Origin: Nocardia speluncae NBRC 108251
Lineage (GTDB): Bacteria; Actinomycetota; Actinomycetes; Mycobacteriales; Mycobacteriaceae
Reading direction: 5' to 3'
Assembly (NCBI RefSeq): GCF_001613245.1
Contig: NZ_BDBZ01000005.1
Coordinates: 1-39,029, forward strand
DNA length: 39,029 nt
Shown: positions 32,122-39,029 of the stretch, piece by piece
How the letters are laid out: every line of letters starts with the position of its first letter
Numbering within the stretch: the first letter of the stretch is position 1
Translations under genes and position numbers: made by a program
The notes under the pieces: model-generated
Seen by the model: only the letters and a program-made list of their open reading frames with translations
Told to the model about the DNA's origin: nothing
The model's database searches: none

Positions 32122-33222
32122 TCAGAGCACCCGCATCCACTGGTGCACATCGGCGAAGGTGCCGCGCTGGATTCCGGTCAGAGTGTCGCGCAGCGCCATG
32201 GTCACCTCACCGGGTTCGCCACCGCCGATCGCGAATTCGCCGTCCGGCCCGCATACCGAGCCGACCGGCGTGATCACGGCCGCGGTACCGCACGCGAACA
32301 CCTCCGTGATTTCACCGGATTCCGCGCCCGCACGCCAATCCTCCACCGAAATCTTGCGTTCCGTGACCGGATAGCCGGAATCGGCGGCCAGGGTGAGCAG
32401 CGAATCGCGGGTGATTCCCGGCAGTAGCGACCCGGACAGTTCGGGGGTCACCAGGCGGGCATCGGCACCGGAGCCGTACACGAAGAACAGGTTGTTGGTC
32501 CCCATCTCCTCGACGTAGCGGCGTTCGACGGCATCCAGCCACACCACCTGATCGCAGCCCTTGGCCGTGGCCTCGGCCTGGGCCAGCAGCGAGGCCGCGT
32601 AGTTACCGGCGACCTTCGCCTCGCCGGTACCGCCGGGTGCGGCGCGCACGTATTCGGTGGACAGCCACACCCGCACCGGTTTCACACCACGCGGGAAGTA
32701 GGCCCCGGCCGGCGAACCGAGTAGCAGGTACTTGTAGGAGGAGGCCGGTTTCACGCCCAGACCCGATTCGGTGGCGAACATGAACGGCCGCAGATACAGC
32801 GACTCTTCGCCGCCGGCGGCGGGGACCCAGGCCGAATCGACCTCGAGCAGCTGGCGCACCGATTCGATGAACAGTTCCTCGGGTAGTTCGGCCATCGCCA
32901 TCCGCCGCGCGGAACGGCGGAACCGGGCCGCGTTCGCGTCGATCCGGAAACACGCGACCTGCCCGTCCGGCTGCCGGTAGGCCTTGAGCCCTTCGAAGAT
33001 GGCCTGCCCGTAGTGGAAGACCATGGTCGCCGGGTCGAGAGTCAGCGACGCGTACGGTTCGACGATCGCGTTGGTCCAGCCGTCGGCCTCGGTGTAGTCG
33101 ATGGTGACCATATGGTCGGTGAAGAATCGGCCGAATCCGGGTGCCGCCAGAATCTCCTGTACCCGCTGCGCCGGGGTGGGCGCAGGATGAGGGATACGGG
33201 CGAACTGTGCAGCAGCGGTCAT
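32122..33222 (-). CDS. ilvE: Branched-chain amino acid aminotransferase
   Basis: The 366-residue PLP enzyme (fold type IV) interconverts leucine, isoleucine and valine with their 2-oxo acids. Visible are [22 protein letters not shown]-like arginine-rich [16 protein letters not shown], the Schiff-base lysine in [15 protein letters not shown] and the phosphate-binding [12 protein letters not shown]. Length fits the family. A TAGACT hexamer 7 nt before the ATG suggests a leaderless transcript. It faces the metallo-hydrolase gene and is followed upstream by gcvT, the mycobacterial order ilvE-gcvT. Confidence 0.97.
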   Translation of the reverse strand: MTAAAQFARIPHPAPTPAQRVQEILAAPGFGRFFTDHMVTIDYTEADGWTNAIVEPYASLTLDPATMVFHYGQAIFEGLKAYRQPDGQVACFRIDANAARFRRSARRMAMAELPEELFIESVRQLLEVDSAWVPAAGGEESLYLRPFMFATESGLGVKPASSYKYLLLGSPAGAYFPRGVKPVRVWLSTEYVRAAPGGTGEAKVAGNYAASLLAQAEATAKGCDQVVWLDAVERRYVEEMGTNNLFFVYGSGADARLVTPELSGSLLPGITRDSLLTLAADSGYPVTERKISVEDWRAGAESGEITEVFACGTAAVITPVGSVCGPDGEFAIGGGEPGEVTMALRDTLTGIQRGTFADVHQWMRVL

Positions 33223-33229
33223 GACCAGC

Positions 33230-33235
33230 AGTCTA
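33230..33235 (-). promoter_or_regulatory. Leaderless -10 (TAGACT) of ilvE
   Basis: On the minus strand TAGACT, 7 nt, then ATG at 33220-33222. No Shine-Dalgarno sequence is seen. Confidence 0.6.
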
Positions 33236-33315
33236 TGTCCTGGGGTCCCGCAGAATACGCGGTGGTCGGTTGTCCGGCACCTCGAGAGCTGTTTCGCCGC
33301 GCGACACGGCTCGGA

Positions 33316-34410
33316 TCAGCTGGTGCGCGGTTTCACGAACGGCGGCCGTACCACGGTGCAGCGCAGCGCCCGCCCGCGCACATCCACCTCGACCTCGCTA
33401 CCCGGCGTGATCGCCGGGTCGAGCAGGGCCAGGGCGATCCCGATCTGCTTGGTCGGTGAGAAGGTTCCCGAGGTGGTCACCCCGGCCTCGCGGCCGTCGT
33501 GGCGCACCGTCTGGTTCTCCCGCGGGATCCCGCGGTCGAGCGCTTCGAGCCCGAGCAGGATCCGCCGCGCGCCGGCCGCTCGTTCGGCCTCCAGCGCCGC
33601 CTTGCCCCAGAAATCCGGCTTCGCCCAGCCGACCGCCCAGGACGCCCGGGCCTGGACGGGCGTGATCTCGGTGGAGAGCTCGTGCCCGTGCAGCGGATAC
33701 CCCATCTCGGTACGCAACGTATCGCGTGCGCCGAGCCCGGCCACAGCGCCGCCGGCGGCCCGCACCTGTTCGACCAGGGCCCGGAACAGTTCCTCGGCGC
33801 CGGCCCAGCGCGGCAGCAGTTCGTACCCGTGTTCACCGGTGTAGCCGGTCCGGCAGACCCGGACGGGCTGTCCGTTCCAGTCGGCATCGGTGAACGCCAT
33901 GAACGACAGGTCCGTGGGGAGTCCCAGCGCGTCGAGGACCTGCGTCGACTGCGGTCCCTGCACCGCGAGCACCGCGTAGTCGCGGTGCTCGTCGGTCACG
34001 GTGATCGCCGGTGGCGCGGCGGCCGCCAGCAGTTCCACCACCGTGGCCGTGTTCGCGGCGTTCGGTACCAGGAAGATCTCGTCGTCGCGGACGAAGTAGG
34101 CGATCAGATCGTCGACCACTCCCCCGTCGGTGGCGCAGCACAGGGTGTACTGGGCTCTACCCGGGCCGATCCGGCCCAGATCGTTGGTCAGCGCCGAGTT
34201 CACGAACTCCGCCGCCCCCGCCCCGCGTACCGTCGCCTTGCCGAGATGGCTCACATCGAACAGTCCCACCGATTCCCGGACCGCGGTGTGCTCGGCCACG
34301 GTGCCCGCGTAGGAGACCGGCATCTCCCAGCCGCCAAACGGCGCGAATTTCGCCCCGAGTTCGACGTGAACTCCATGGAGAGGTCCCTGTTTCAGCTCGG
34401 CGTCACTCAC
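33316..34410 (-). CDS. gcvT: Glycine cleavage system T protein (aminomethyltransferase)
   Basis: The 364-residue protein transfers the methylene of lipoyl-bound aminomethyl to tetrahydrofolate. It has the family start [32 protein letters not shown], the folate-binding central part with [28 protein letters not shown] and a C-terminal PxRxxxP-like barrel ending in [14 protein letters not shown] start with TAAGCT 6 nt upstream fits a leaderless message. No gcvH or gcvP is nearby. It could share a transcript with ilvE, but ilvE also has its own promoter. Confidence 0.96.
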   Translation of the reverse strand: MSDAELKQGPLHGVHVELGAKFAPFGGWEMPVSYAGTVAEHTAVRESVGLFDVSHLGKATVRGAGAAEFVNSALTNDLGRIGPGRAQYTLCCATDGGVVDDLIAYFVRDDEIFLVPNAANTATVVELLAAAAPPAITVTDEHRDYAVLAVQGPQSTQVLDALGLPTDLSFMAFTDADWNGQPVRVCRTGYTGEHGYELLPRWAGAEELFRALVEQVRAAGGAVAGLGARDTLRTEMGYPLHGHELSTEITPVQARASWAVGWAKPDFWGKAALEAERAAGARRILLGLEALDRGIPRENQTVRHDGREAGVTTSGTFSPTKQIGIALALLDPAITPGSEVEVDVRGRALRCTVVRPPFVKPRTS

Positions 34411-34416
34411 CCGGCG

Positions 34417-34422
34417 AGCTTA
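34417..34422 (-). promoter_or_regulatory. Leaderless -10 (TAAGCT) of gcvT
   Basis: On the minus strand TAAGCT, 6 nt (CGCCGG), then GTG at 34408-34410. Confidence 0.55.
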
Positions 34423-34565
34423 TCCCGGCCCCGGGCGAACCCGGCGGGCCCCGCGCCCGAGTCCCGGTTTTCCCGGTAGCGGTCCCCGTCGACCGGTTCG
34501 GGGCCGGGCGCTCGGGGCCGGTGCCGTGGTCTCGACGACCGTTTCGGGCCGGGTTCCCGGGGCGC

Positions 34566-35177
34566 TCAGGCCTCGAACCACATCGGAATCAGAGTCGGGC
34601 CGTCTTCCGGCAAGGTGTGGGTCTCGCCGATGCGCACGAACCCCTCCCGCGCATACAGGCGCGACGACCGCTCGGTACTGGCCTCCAGATAGGCCGGCAT
34701 CCCCGCTGCGGCCAGCGCACGCGTTCGGTGGCGGAGGATCGCCGCGCCGGCGCCCCGCCCCCGGAACTGCGCAACGGTGACGATCAACTCCAGATAGCGG
34801 TGCGGAAACCGCCGCGGATGTTCCCTGGCCAGCAGCTCGGTGACATAGGCGGAACGCTGCAGCGGGCGCACATCCGGCGCCCGCTCGGCATATTCACGGG
34901 CGGTAGCGGCATCGGCGATCAAGCGGTCGACCGAATCGACGGCCTGCCAGACCGAGGCCGCCCAGATCTCGCCCCCGGCACCCGCCACCCAGATCTCGTC
35001 GCCGTCGAGCCCGCGTTCGACGATCTCCGGCAGGTAGATATCGAGGAACTGGTCCATCGGGTGATCGCGCATGATCCACTCCGTCACCGCCTCATCCGGA
35101 GTCGCCTCCCGGAGCGCGGCCATCAACGCGTCGAAGTCGTTCTTTTCCGCACGCCACACAGCCAGTTCCGTACCCAC
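34566..35177 (-). CDS. GNAT-family N-acetyltransferase
   Basis: The 203-residue protein carries the GNAT acetyl-CoA binding motif A in VTVAQFRGRGAGAAILRHR (R/Q-x-x-G-x-G/A) and motif B in AYLEASTERSSRLYAREGFVRIGE, the common small-molecule acetyltransferase pattern. AAGGAGG lies 4 nt before the GTG start. It is divergent from the TetR gene, which makes it a candidate target of that regulator, as is common for such pairs. The substrate cannot be told from sequence. Confidence 0.92.
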   Translation of the reverse strand: MGTELAVWRAEKNDFDALMAALREATPDEAVTEWIMRDHPMDQFLDIYLPEIVERGLDGDEIWVAGAGGEIWAASVWQAVDSVDRLIADAATAREYAERAPDVRPLQRSAYVTELLAREHPRRFPHRYLELIVTVAQFRGRGAGAAILRHRTRALAAAGMPAYLEASTERSSRLYAREGFVRIGETHTLPEDGPTLIPMWFEA

Positions 35178-35278
35178 GCCGCCTCCTTGTGAATGGTGTT
35201 CCTGTAGGCGAACTTATGCGTCTCACCACAGCACAACCACTATTTCGTCACGGTATTTCGTGTGTTGAAATCGAGTCC

Positions 35279-36085
35279 GTGACCCACTGTGCACGCTGCG
35301 GCGCGGAACTACGGCAACCGGCCCGGGGACGGCGCCGGCGGTATTGCACCCGGTCCTGCCAGGCACGCGCCTACCGCGCCCGGCAGACCGCGGCACCCGC
35401 GCGCGAACGTCCGGCGCCGCCGCGCCGCCTGTCGGCGATCGCGATCACCCGGGCGGCCGTAGAACTCGCCGACCATTCCGGTCTCGACGGCCTCACTATG
35501 CGCCGGTTGGCCGGGGAACTCGGGGTGACGACCGCGGCGCTCTACCGGTATTTCGACGATCGCGAACAGTTGCTCGCCACAATGGTCGATCTGGTTGTCG
35601 GCACACCCCCGCCACCGCCCCGCGAGTTGTCCGGGTGGCGCGCGCGCCTGCGTTACGAGGCGCACCGGGAATGGCAGCTCTACCGGCGCCACCCGTGGGT
35701 GCTGCCGGTGCTGTCGCGCCTACAGCCACCGCTCGGGCCCGGCCTGCTGGACACTCTGGAACGCACCCTGTCGGCCTTCGACGAAGTGGACCTGCCGCCC
35801 GCCGAACTGATGTCGGCCTATCTGAGTTATTCGGCACTGGTACAGGGCTTGGCCCTGCTGTGGACGTCGGAACGAATCGACCGGTTCGGCGGGCCGGGCG
35901 ATACCGAGCCGGTTCCGACCGGCCTGGCCGACCTCATCGACGCGACGGCCAGGCCCACCCTGTATCGCGTATTCGATCCGCTGGCGGTGCCGCCGCCGGA
36001 ACTCGACTTCGACGCGCTGCTGTCCTACGGCGTGGACATACTCCTCGACGGTGTCGCGGTACGGCAGCGGACCGCCACCGAATAG
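35279..36085 (+). CDS. TetR-family regulator with N-terminal zinc-ribbon-like segment
   Basis: The 268-residue protein begins with [11 protein letters not shown] and then [14 protein letters not shown]: two pairs of cysteines (C-x2-C and C-x3-C) about 20 residues apart in a basic context. The TetR helix-turn-helix follows (about 50-100, with [33 protein letters not shown]), then a TetR_C-like ligand domain. The zinc-like segment probably adds DNA contact or metal sensing. GTG 35279 opens directly on the cysteine segment; TGAAAT 7 nt upstream is a near-miss leaderless -10. It is divergent from the GNAT gene with about 100 nt between. Confidence 0.85.
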   Translation: MTHCARCGAELRQPARGRRRRYCTRSCQARAYRARQTAAPARERPAPPRRLSAIAITRAAVELADHSGLDGLTMRRLAGELGVTTAALYRYFDDREQLLATMVDLVVGTPPPPPRELSGWRARLRYEAHREWQLYRRHPWVLPVLSRLQPPLGPGLLDTLERTLSAFDEVDLPPAELMSAYLSYSALVQGLALLWTSERIDRFGGPGDTEPVPTGLADLIDATARPTLYRVFDPLAVPPPELDFDALLSYGVDILLDGVAVRQRTATE

Positions 36086-36088
36086 CCT
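36083..36088 (+). promoter_or_regulatory. Leaderless -10 (TAGCCT) of pepA
   Basis: TAGCCT, 7 nt (GAAAGCC), then ATG at 36096. Its first base pairs lie in the TetR stop codon region (TAG at 36083-36085). Confidence 0.65.
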
Positions 36089-36095
36089 GAAAGCC

Positions 36096-37607
36096 ATGAC
36101 AGCTGTCGCAGATCGTCCGCTCGGACCGGAATTGGCACGTACCCAGACCATCGAGCCCGGCACCGATGTCCTCGTCGTCGGTGTGGCCACCACCGACGAC
36201 GGGCCCGCCCTGGTGCCCGAGGACCTCTTCGGCGATGTACTCGATGCCGACCTGCGCGCCCGGCTGCTCGACCAGGTGACCGCGGTCGGCGGTACCGGTA
36301 AGGCCGAACAGCTGATCCGGGTGCCCGCACCGGCCGGGCTGGACAACGTCACCAGCGTGCTGGCCGTAGGACTCGGCAGCGCCGAAGACCTCGACGCCGA
36401 GCAGATCCGCCGCAGCGCGGGTGTCGCGGCCCGCTCGCTGACCGGGGTCACACGGGCCGTCACCACCCTGTCCGGTCTCGATATCGGCGCGGCCGTGGAA
36501 GGTTTCTATCTCGGCGCTTACTCCTTCACCCCGTTCCGGTCCGCGAAATCCGCGCCGAAACCGGAGGCCGCAGCGCTCGCCCGCATGGAACTCCTCGTCC
36601 CCGAACCGGATTTCGGCGGTGACGCACTGCTGCACGCACAGCTGACAGCCGAGGCCGTCGCCACCGCGCGCGATTTCGTGAACACCCCGCCGAGCCACCT
36701 CTACCCGGCCGAGTTCGCGCGCCGCACCGAACTGCTCGCCGAGGGCGCCGGGCTCGAGGTCGAAGTACTCGACGAGCAGGCGCTGGAAGCCGGCGGTTAC
36801 GGCGGCGTGGTGGGCGTCGGTAAGGGGTCCTCCCGGCCGCCGCGACTGGTACGGCTCACCTACCGGGGCGGCGACAAGAAGGTCGCGCTGGTGGGCAAGG
36901 GCATCACCTTCGACACCGGCGGTATCTCCATCAAACCGGCCGCGAACATGGAGAACATGACCTCGGATATGGCCGGGGCGGCGGCGGTCGTGGCAACGAC
37001 CCTGCTGGCGGCGCGGCTCGGCCTGCCGATCACCGTCATCGCGACCGTGCCGATGGCCGAGAACATGCCCTCGGACACCGCACAGCGGCCCGGCGATGTG
37101 CTCACCCAGTACGGCGGCACCACGATCGAGGTCACCAACACCGACGCCGAGGGCCGGCTCATCCTGGCCGACGCCATGGTCCGCGCCGGCGAGGACGATC
37201 CGCAGTACCTGATCGACGTTGCCACACTCACCGGCGCGCAGATGGTCGCATTGGGCACCCGGACTCCGGGTGTCATGGGCACCGACGATTTCCGCGACCG
37301 CGTCGCCCGCATCTCCCGTGCGGTCGGCGAACACGGCTGGCCGATGCCGCTGCCCAAGGAACTGCGCGCCGACCTCGACTCCAAGGTCGCCGATATGGTG
37401 AATGCGACTTCGCACCGCTGGGGCGGAATGCTGGTGGCCGCCACCTACCTGAAGGAATTCGTGCCGGAGGGCGTCCAGTGGGCGCATATCGATATCGCGG
37501 GTCCGTCGTACAACACCGGCGGGCCGTTCGGCTATATCGGCAAGGGCGGTACGGGCGTCCCGGTCCGCACGCTCATCGCGGTCCTCGAGGACATCGCCGC
37601 CGAATAG
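36096..37607 (+). CDS. pepA: Leucyl aminopeptidase (M17 family)
   Basis: The 503-residue cytoplasmic metallo-aminopeptidase removes N-terminal residues from peptides. The C-terminal catalytic domain shows [19 protein letters not shown] (metal and active-site Lys), [13 protein letters not shown], and the hallmark N-T-D-A-E-G-R-L with two metal ligands and the catalytic Arg. The N-terminal domain (about 1-170) is the usual hexamer-forming module. ATG 36096 is fixed by the leaderless promoter, although an open frame continues upstream inside the TetR gene. Two hairpins follow the stop. Confidence 0.97.
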   Translation: MTAVADRPLGPELARTQTIEPGTDVLVVGVATTDDGPALVPEDLFGDVLDADLRARLLDQVTAVGGTGKAEQLIRVPAPAGLDNVTSVLAVGLGSAEDLDAEQIRRSAGVAARSLTGVTRAVTTLSGLDIGAAVEGFYLGAYSFTPFRSAKSAPKPEAAALARMELLVPEPDFGGDALLHAQLTAEAVATARDFVNTPPSHLYPAEFARRTELLAEGAGLEVEVLDEQALEAGGYGGVVGVGKGSSRPPRLVRLTYRGGDKKVALVGKGITFDTGGISIKPAANMENMTSDMAGAAAVVATTLLAARLGLPITVIATVPMAENMPSDTAQRPGDVLTQYGGTTIEVTNTDAEGRLILADAMVRAGEDDPQYLIDVATLTGAQMVALGTRTPGVMGTDDFRDRVARISRAVGEHGWPMPLPKELRADLDSKVADMVNATSHRWGGMLVAATYLKEFVPEGVQWAHIDIAGPSYNTGGPFGYIGKGGTGVPVRTLIAVLEDIAAE

Positions 37608-37670
37608 GTCACCTGTCGCCGGCAGGTGACGAAACCGGGTCCGGCACCGTCCTCGAGCGGTGCCGGACCC
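37608..37670 (+). terminator. Tandem hairpins after pepA
   Basis: Hairpin A (37608-37630): GTCACCTG with CAGGTGAC, directly after the stop. Hairpin B (37637-37670): GGGTCCGGCACCG with CGGTGCCGGACCC, a perfect 13-bp stem with an 8-nt loop. Both lie between convergent genes, so B can serve both directions. Confidence 0.8.
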
Positions 37671-37741
37671 ATCGCAGCAGCACCATCCGGCCGGACCGGC
37701 GCCGTGCGGCCCGGATCACCGGGTGCGCTCGCGGCAGCCGG

Positions 37742-38095
37742 TCAGTCCTCGCCGAGTTCGCGTTCGATCGCATGTTTGCGTTCGATCCGGCGGCGGGCAT
37801 CGTAGTCGCGCATCCGTTGCGGATAGCCGGTCTTACCGACGTCGTACACCGGGATACGCAGATCGCGGGCGAGTCGCCGGGCGCCACGTTCGCCGACGAT
37901 CCGCCGGGTCCACTCCCCATCCGCGGCGACCAGTACCACGGTGACATCGGTCACAGTTGTTTTCGGCTCGACGAATCCCTCCACTCCGGTATGGGTACGC
38001 ACCCAGTCCGCCAGATACGCGGCCTCGGGCGAGCGACCGCGGGAAACACGGCCACGCCCAGGTGCGACGCGACGGAACCTATCGAGTAAGCCCAC
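37742..38095 (-). CDS. Small conserved actinobacterial protein, function unknown
   Basis: The 117-residue protein begins GLLDRFRR and has a compact conserved core: AAYLADWVRTHTGVEGFVEPKTTVTDVTVVLVAADGEWTRR followed by ARRLARDLRIPVYDVGKTGYPQRMRDYDAR. It resembles small proteins sometimes labelled oxidoreductase in related genomes, but I see no cofactor motif to support that. GTG 38095 has AGGAGG about 10 nt upstream. It lies between pepA and sucB and converges on pepA. Its conservation at this place suggests a link to neighbouring metabolism, but this is speculative. Confidence 0.8.
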   Translation of the reverse strand: MGLLDRFRRVAPGRGRVSRGRSPEAAYLADWVRTHTGVEGFVEPKTTVTDVTVVLVAADGEWTRRIVGERGARRLARDLRIPVYDVGKTGYPQRMRDYDARRRIERKHAIERELGED

Positions 38096-38348
38096 CGTGG
38101 CCGACCTCCTGCTCGGTACCGAACCCGCCTTACAGGGCGGTGATTCCATGGTGCCGGATAACAGAATGGGATGCCCTCCGGTAACCGCACGCGGCGACGA
38201 GTGCAAGGATGGTTCCCGGAACAACAACCACACGGATCTCCGGCGCCGAGCAGAATGAACGTCGGCTGGAAGACTGTCGCGACCCGCGACGGGATCCACC
38301 GGAACGAACTGTTGTAGACCCGTCGAGCAGTTAGAGGAGTCAACGGAC

Positions 38349-39029
38349 ATGGCCTTCTCCGTCCAGATGCCCGCTCTTGGTGAGAGCGTTACCGAGGGAA
38401 CGGTGACACGGTGGCTGAAACAGGAAGGAGACACGGTCGAGGTCGACGAGCCGCTGCTCGAGGTCTCCACCGATAAGGTCGACACCGAGATCCCGTCCCC
38501 CGCGGCGGGTGTGTTGACGAAAATCGTGGCGCAGGAAGACGACACCGTCGAGGTGGGTGGCGAACTGGGTGTTATCGGTGAGGCCGGCGAATCCGCCGCC
38601 CCCGCGCCGGCTCCGGAGCCGGCTGCCGCCGAACCCGAGCCCACCCCCGCACCCGCACCCGCTCAGGAAGCCGCGCCCGCACCGGCTGCACAGCCTGCGG
38701 CGGCGTCCGCGTCCGGCTCGGCCTCCGGGACCCCGGTGACGATGCCGGAACTCGGCGAATCGGTTACCGAGGGCACCGTGACCCGGTGGCTCAAGGCGAT
38801 CGGTGACGAGATCGCGGTAGACGAACCGCTGCTCGAGGTGTCCACCGACAAGGTCGACACCGAGATCCCCTCGCCTGTGGCAGGCACGCTGCTCGAGATC
38901 ACCGCGAACGAAGACGATGTAGTGGAGGTCGGCGGTCAGCTCGGTGTGATCGGCTCCGGCGCACCCGCCGCCAGCTCGGCACCCGAACCCGCTCCTGCAC
39001 CCGCTCCAGCTCCAGCTCCGGCACCGGCA
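38349..39029 (+). CDS. sucB: Dihydrolipoamide acyltransferase E2 component, N-terminal part (cut by window)
   Basis: Only the first 227 codons are present. Two complete lipoyl domains are visible, each with the lipoylated lysine in [16 protein letters not shown] and the start [17 protein letters not shown] or [17 protein letters not shown]. They are separated and followed by long Ala/Pro linkers; the window ends in the second linker. The catalytic and E1/E3-binding domains lie beyond the edge. In mycobacteria this gene (dlaT) serves both pyruvate dehydrogenase and the peroxynitrite reductase complex. AGAGGAG precedes the ATG by about 9 nt. Assignment to pyruvate or 2-oxoglutarate dehydrogenase cannot be settled from this part. 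Confidence 0.93.
   Translation, partial: MAFSVQMPALGESVTEGTVTRWLKQEGDTVEVDEPLLEVSTDKVDTEIPSPAAGVLTKIVAQEDDTVEVGGELGVIGEAGESAAPAPAPEPAAAEPEPTPAPAPAQEAAPAPAAQPAAASASGSASGTPVTMPELGESVTEGTVTRWLKAIGDEIAVDEPLLEVSTDKVDTEIPSPVAGTLLEITANEDDVVEVGGQLGVIGSGAPAASSAPEPAPAPAPAPAPAPA

Overview
The window comes from a high-GC actinobacterium of the order Mycobacteriales, most likely Nocardia or a close relative such as Rhodococcus. The protein set and neighbourhood resemble the Mycobacterium tuberculosis Rv2182c-Rv2215 region, recalled from memory: qcrB-qcrA-qcrC-ctaE/trpD, a DEDD-GIY-YIG nuclease, NlpC/P60 proteins, pimB, SRPBCC-ArsA-plsC genes, then ctaF-ctaC/asnB/adoK/erpA/cobT-cobS/ilvE-gcvT/pepA/sucB. 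GTG starts, ATGA overlaps and leaderless promoters are frequent. I see no rRNA, tRNA, CRISPR array, transposase or phage gene.

Region 1 (1-3000, minus strand) holds the end of the respiratory cluster: qcrB (cut by the window edge), qcrA, qcrC and ctaE. With ctaF-ctaC at 20674-22192 it supplies most of the cytochrome bcc-aa3 supercomplex. Region 2 (3200-9100) has trpD behind a short upstream ORF and a TetR-like palindrome, a stand-alone Lrp/AsnC sensor domain, a DEDDh/GIY-YIG nuclease, and two secreted NlpC/P60 hydrolases that share a conserved leader element. Region 3 (9100-15160) is an envelope-lipid block: the mannosyltransferase PimB, two SRPBCC proteins, an ArsA-type ATPase, a CxxCxxC protein, a ROK glucokinase and a PlsC-type acyltransferase. 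Three junctions in it are 4-nt overlaps, and the ArsA gene has no ATG, GTG or TTG start.

Region 4 (15160-20500) is an accessory segment at the junction between two conserved blocks whose relative orientation differs from M. tuberculosis as I recall it. It encodes a stand-alone TrpF-type isomerase, a DMT/EamA exporter translationally coupled to an unrecognised membrane protein with a possible alpha/alpha-toroid fold, a Spo0M-like protein and an FAD-dependent oxidoreductase. It is the least explained part of the window and the best place to look for a new system.

Region 5 (20500-39029) is mostly conserved core metabolism: ctaF-ctaC, asnB, adoK, erpA, a DUF3043 membrane protein, a mycothiol-dependent-isomerase-like protein, cobT-cobS, an atypical ROK protein, a persulfide-dioxygenase-like metallo-hydrolase, ilvE, gcvT, a GNAT/TetR divergent pair, pepA, a small conserved protein and the start of a two-lipoyl-domain E2 (sucB/dlaT). 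Clear GC-rich hairpins punctuate most convergent junctions.

Eleven genes have a TANNNT hexamer 6-7 nt upstream of their start codon, the signature of leaderless transcripts. That pattern was used here to choose several start codons.
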